NCBI GenBank assembly: GCA_050952065.1
Contig: JBMNKF010000003.1
Location: 62,001 to 126,000, forward strand
DNA from: JAXGZG01 sp050952065
GTDB taxonomy: Bacteria > Bacillota > Sulfobacillia > Fermentithermobacillales > Fermentithermobacillaceae
DNA length: 64,000 bases
Direction of reading: 5' to 3'
The position numbers and the translations under genes were made by a program. Shown piece by piece: positions 63,308 to 64,000 of the stretch (its first letter is position 1; each line of letters begins with the position of its first letter). A model generated the notes under the pieces. It searched no databases. It was not told the DNA's origin and worked only from the letters and a program-made list of their open reading frames with translations.

Positions 63308-64000
63308 GTGGCCATACTGATAGGCCGGCGCTTCGTGCGTATCGTGGTTGTAGTTGCGTGCCTTGCTCTTGGGGTTTTCCTCGGGGTAGGTGAACATAGC
63401 CCACTACAAAGGGCAACTAAAAACACCGAACCTACAGCTGACTTGCTTCAACTGGCTAGTTCTGCCGCCGTGTCGATGCTGCGAGATCGGTTCCTGTGCC
63501 TCGTGGACGGGGATACGTCCCGACTAACGGAGAACTACGGCAGGTCGACCGCTTCGGGTGATTGGGCATGGGAGCGTGAGGTCTATCGGGTTGAGTACTT
63601 TCGAGACTGGGCATCCAAGCGCGGCGTGATAATCGTCGAAGCAGACTCCGAGTTCGAAATCGATGCTGTGAGCAGCCAAGGAGACGGCAGCGTTTGGATC
63701 GAAGTAACAGAGTTGGCCTGTTATTCGTACGTATATGCAGATGATGAGATGGGACCCAAGTTCACCTTCGGTTCCAGGGCAGTTCACGCCATGGAAGTCC
63801 AAGAAGCCGATGGACGATGGGTCATCTCCATGGACTGGTACCTTGATCCTTTGGGTGAGAGCTGCTGCATTACGGCCAGCGAAGCCGGAGAGCCTGATTC
63901 ATGCGATGTTCAGACGTACTGGGCAACCGGCTCAGATGCGCTTCATGGCGTTTGGCCCATGTCGCCGCTAACGATTGCCTCAAACCGGCTTGACGCCGAG
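63308..64000 (+). CDS. Secreted or membrane-anchored protein, N-terminal part (possibly an amidase_6-type protein)
   Basis: The frame is open from 63287 to the window end, so the gene continues beyond it; 231 codons are visible from GTG 63308 (GGGTGGTGG upstream). The N-terminus has basic residues and a hydrophobic stretch (R-I-V-V-V-V-A-C-L-A-L-G-V-F-L-G-V), a signal peptide or anchor. The following region is acidic, with conserved-looking E-R-E-V-Y-R-V-E-Y-F-R-D-W and W-V-I-S-M-D-W-Y-L-D-P-L. That layout resembles the N-terminal domain that precedes amidase_6 domains in Gram-positive secreted proteins; the catalytic part would be outside the window, so this is only a suggestion. Codon use looks normal for the neighbourhood. 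Confidence 0.7.
   Translation, partial: MAILIGRRFVRIVVVVACLALGVFLGVGEHSPLQRATKNTEPTADLLQLASSAAVSMLRDRFLCLVDGDTSRLTENYGRSTASGDWAWEREVYRVEYFRDWASKRGVIIVEADSEFEIDAVSSQGDGSVWIEVTELACYSYVYADDEMGPKFTFGSRAVHAMEVQEADGRWVISMDWYLDPLGESCCITASEAGEPDSCDVQTYWATGSDALHGVWPMSPLTIASNRLDAE

Noticed and set aside
1..64000. tRNA or rRNA genes, insertion sequences, prophage or conjugative elements
   Set aside because: No tRNA-like cloverleaf with a T-arm consensus, rRNA segment, transposase or integrase was seen. The T-box motifs are leader RNAs, not tRNA genes.

Overview
The window is a GC-moderate (by eye mid-50s %) stretch of chromosome from a low-GC-style Gram-positive lineage (Bacillota/Firmicutes), probably a deep-branching, endospore-related member. 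The supporting features are two tRNA-dependent T-box leaders (serS, valS), a perfect CIRCE operator in front of groES-groEL, RNase J, AddAB instead of RecBCD, a Spo0E-like protein, the PurS/PurQ/PurL system, a Bacillus-like rimP-nusA-ylxR-infB-rbfA-nrnA-truB-ribF-rpsO-pnp cluster, and the comEC..holA/rpsT and valS-folC-SPOR (SpoIIB-like) neighbourhoods. TTG and GTG starts with strong Shine-Dalgarno sites are very common. I cannot assign a genus.

Layout. 1-5.3 kb: end of a PucR/CdaR-type regulator, then a damaged block (glycosyltransferase-methyltransferase fusion, T-box + serS, an S9-type hydrolase, a 4-oxalocrotonate tautomerase). Every one of these four genes is interrupted by single-base expansions, ten in all and all of the same sign. 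5.5-16.7 kb: an intact translation/RNA-processing operon from rimP to pnp, followed by nfo. 16.8-20.9 kb: Spo0E-like protein, small membrane and glycine-zipper stress-type proteins, RNase J, a nucleoside phosphorylase. 21-28.6 kb: addB-addA and a small antisense-strand gene. 28.9-36 kb: TGS GTPase, threonine degradation (tdh-kbl), an MFS transporter, an S9 peptidase. 36-43 kb: purine synthesis (guaA with a collapsed glutaminase domain, a THEP1-like NTPase, purB, purS, purQ, purL). 43-45 kb: CIRCE-groES-groEL. 45-53 kb: membrane-fusion protein + MacB-like permease, comEC, a VanW-domain protein, holA. 53-59 kb (minus strand): rpsT, SPOR protein, folC, valS and its T-box. 59-62.6 kb (minus): thiolase and a two-subunit glutaconate-type CoA-transferase. 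Two unusual tandem arrays lie here, one between the thiolase and the CoA-transferase genes (39-bp period) and one upstream of the CoA-transferase operon (31-bp unit arranged as a 155-bp higher-order repeat). The right edge holds the start of a secreted protein that runs off the window.

The points I consider most worth a second look are the GuaA that keeps only a remnant of its glutamine amidotransferase domain without the Cys nucleophile, the two hierarchical tandem arrays around the CoA-transferase genes, and the dense same-sign indel cluster at 1.8-5.1 kb, which most likely is a sequence-quality problem but needs proof because it breaks serS. Functional assignments come from recognising family motifs by eye. 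No alignment or database search was run.
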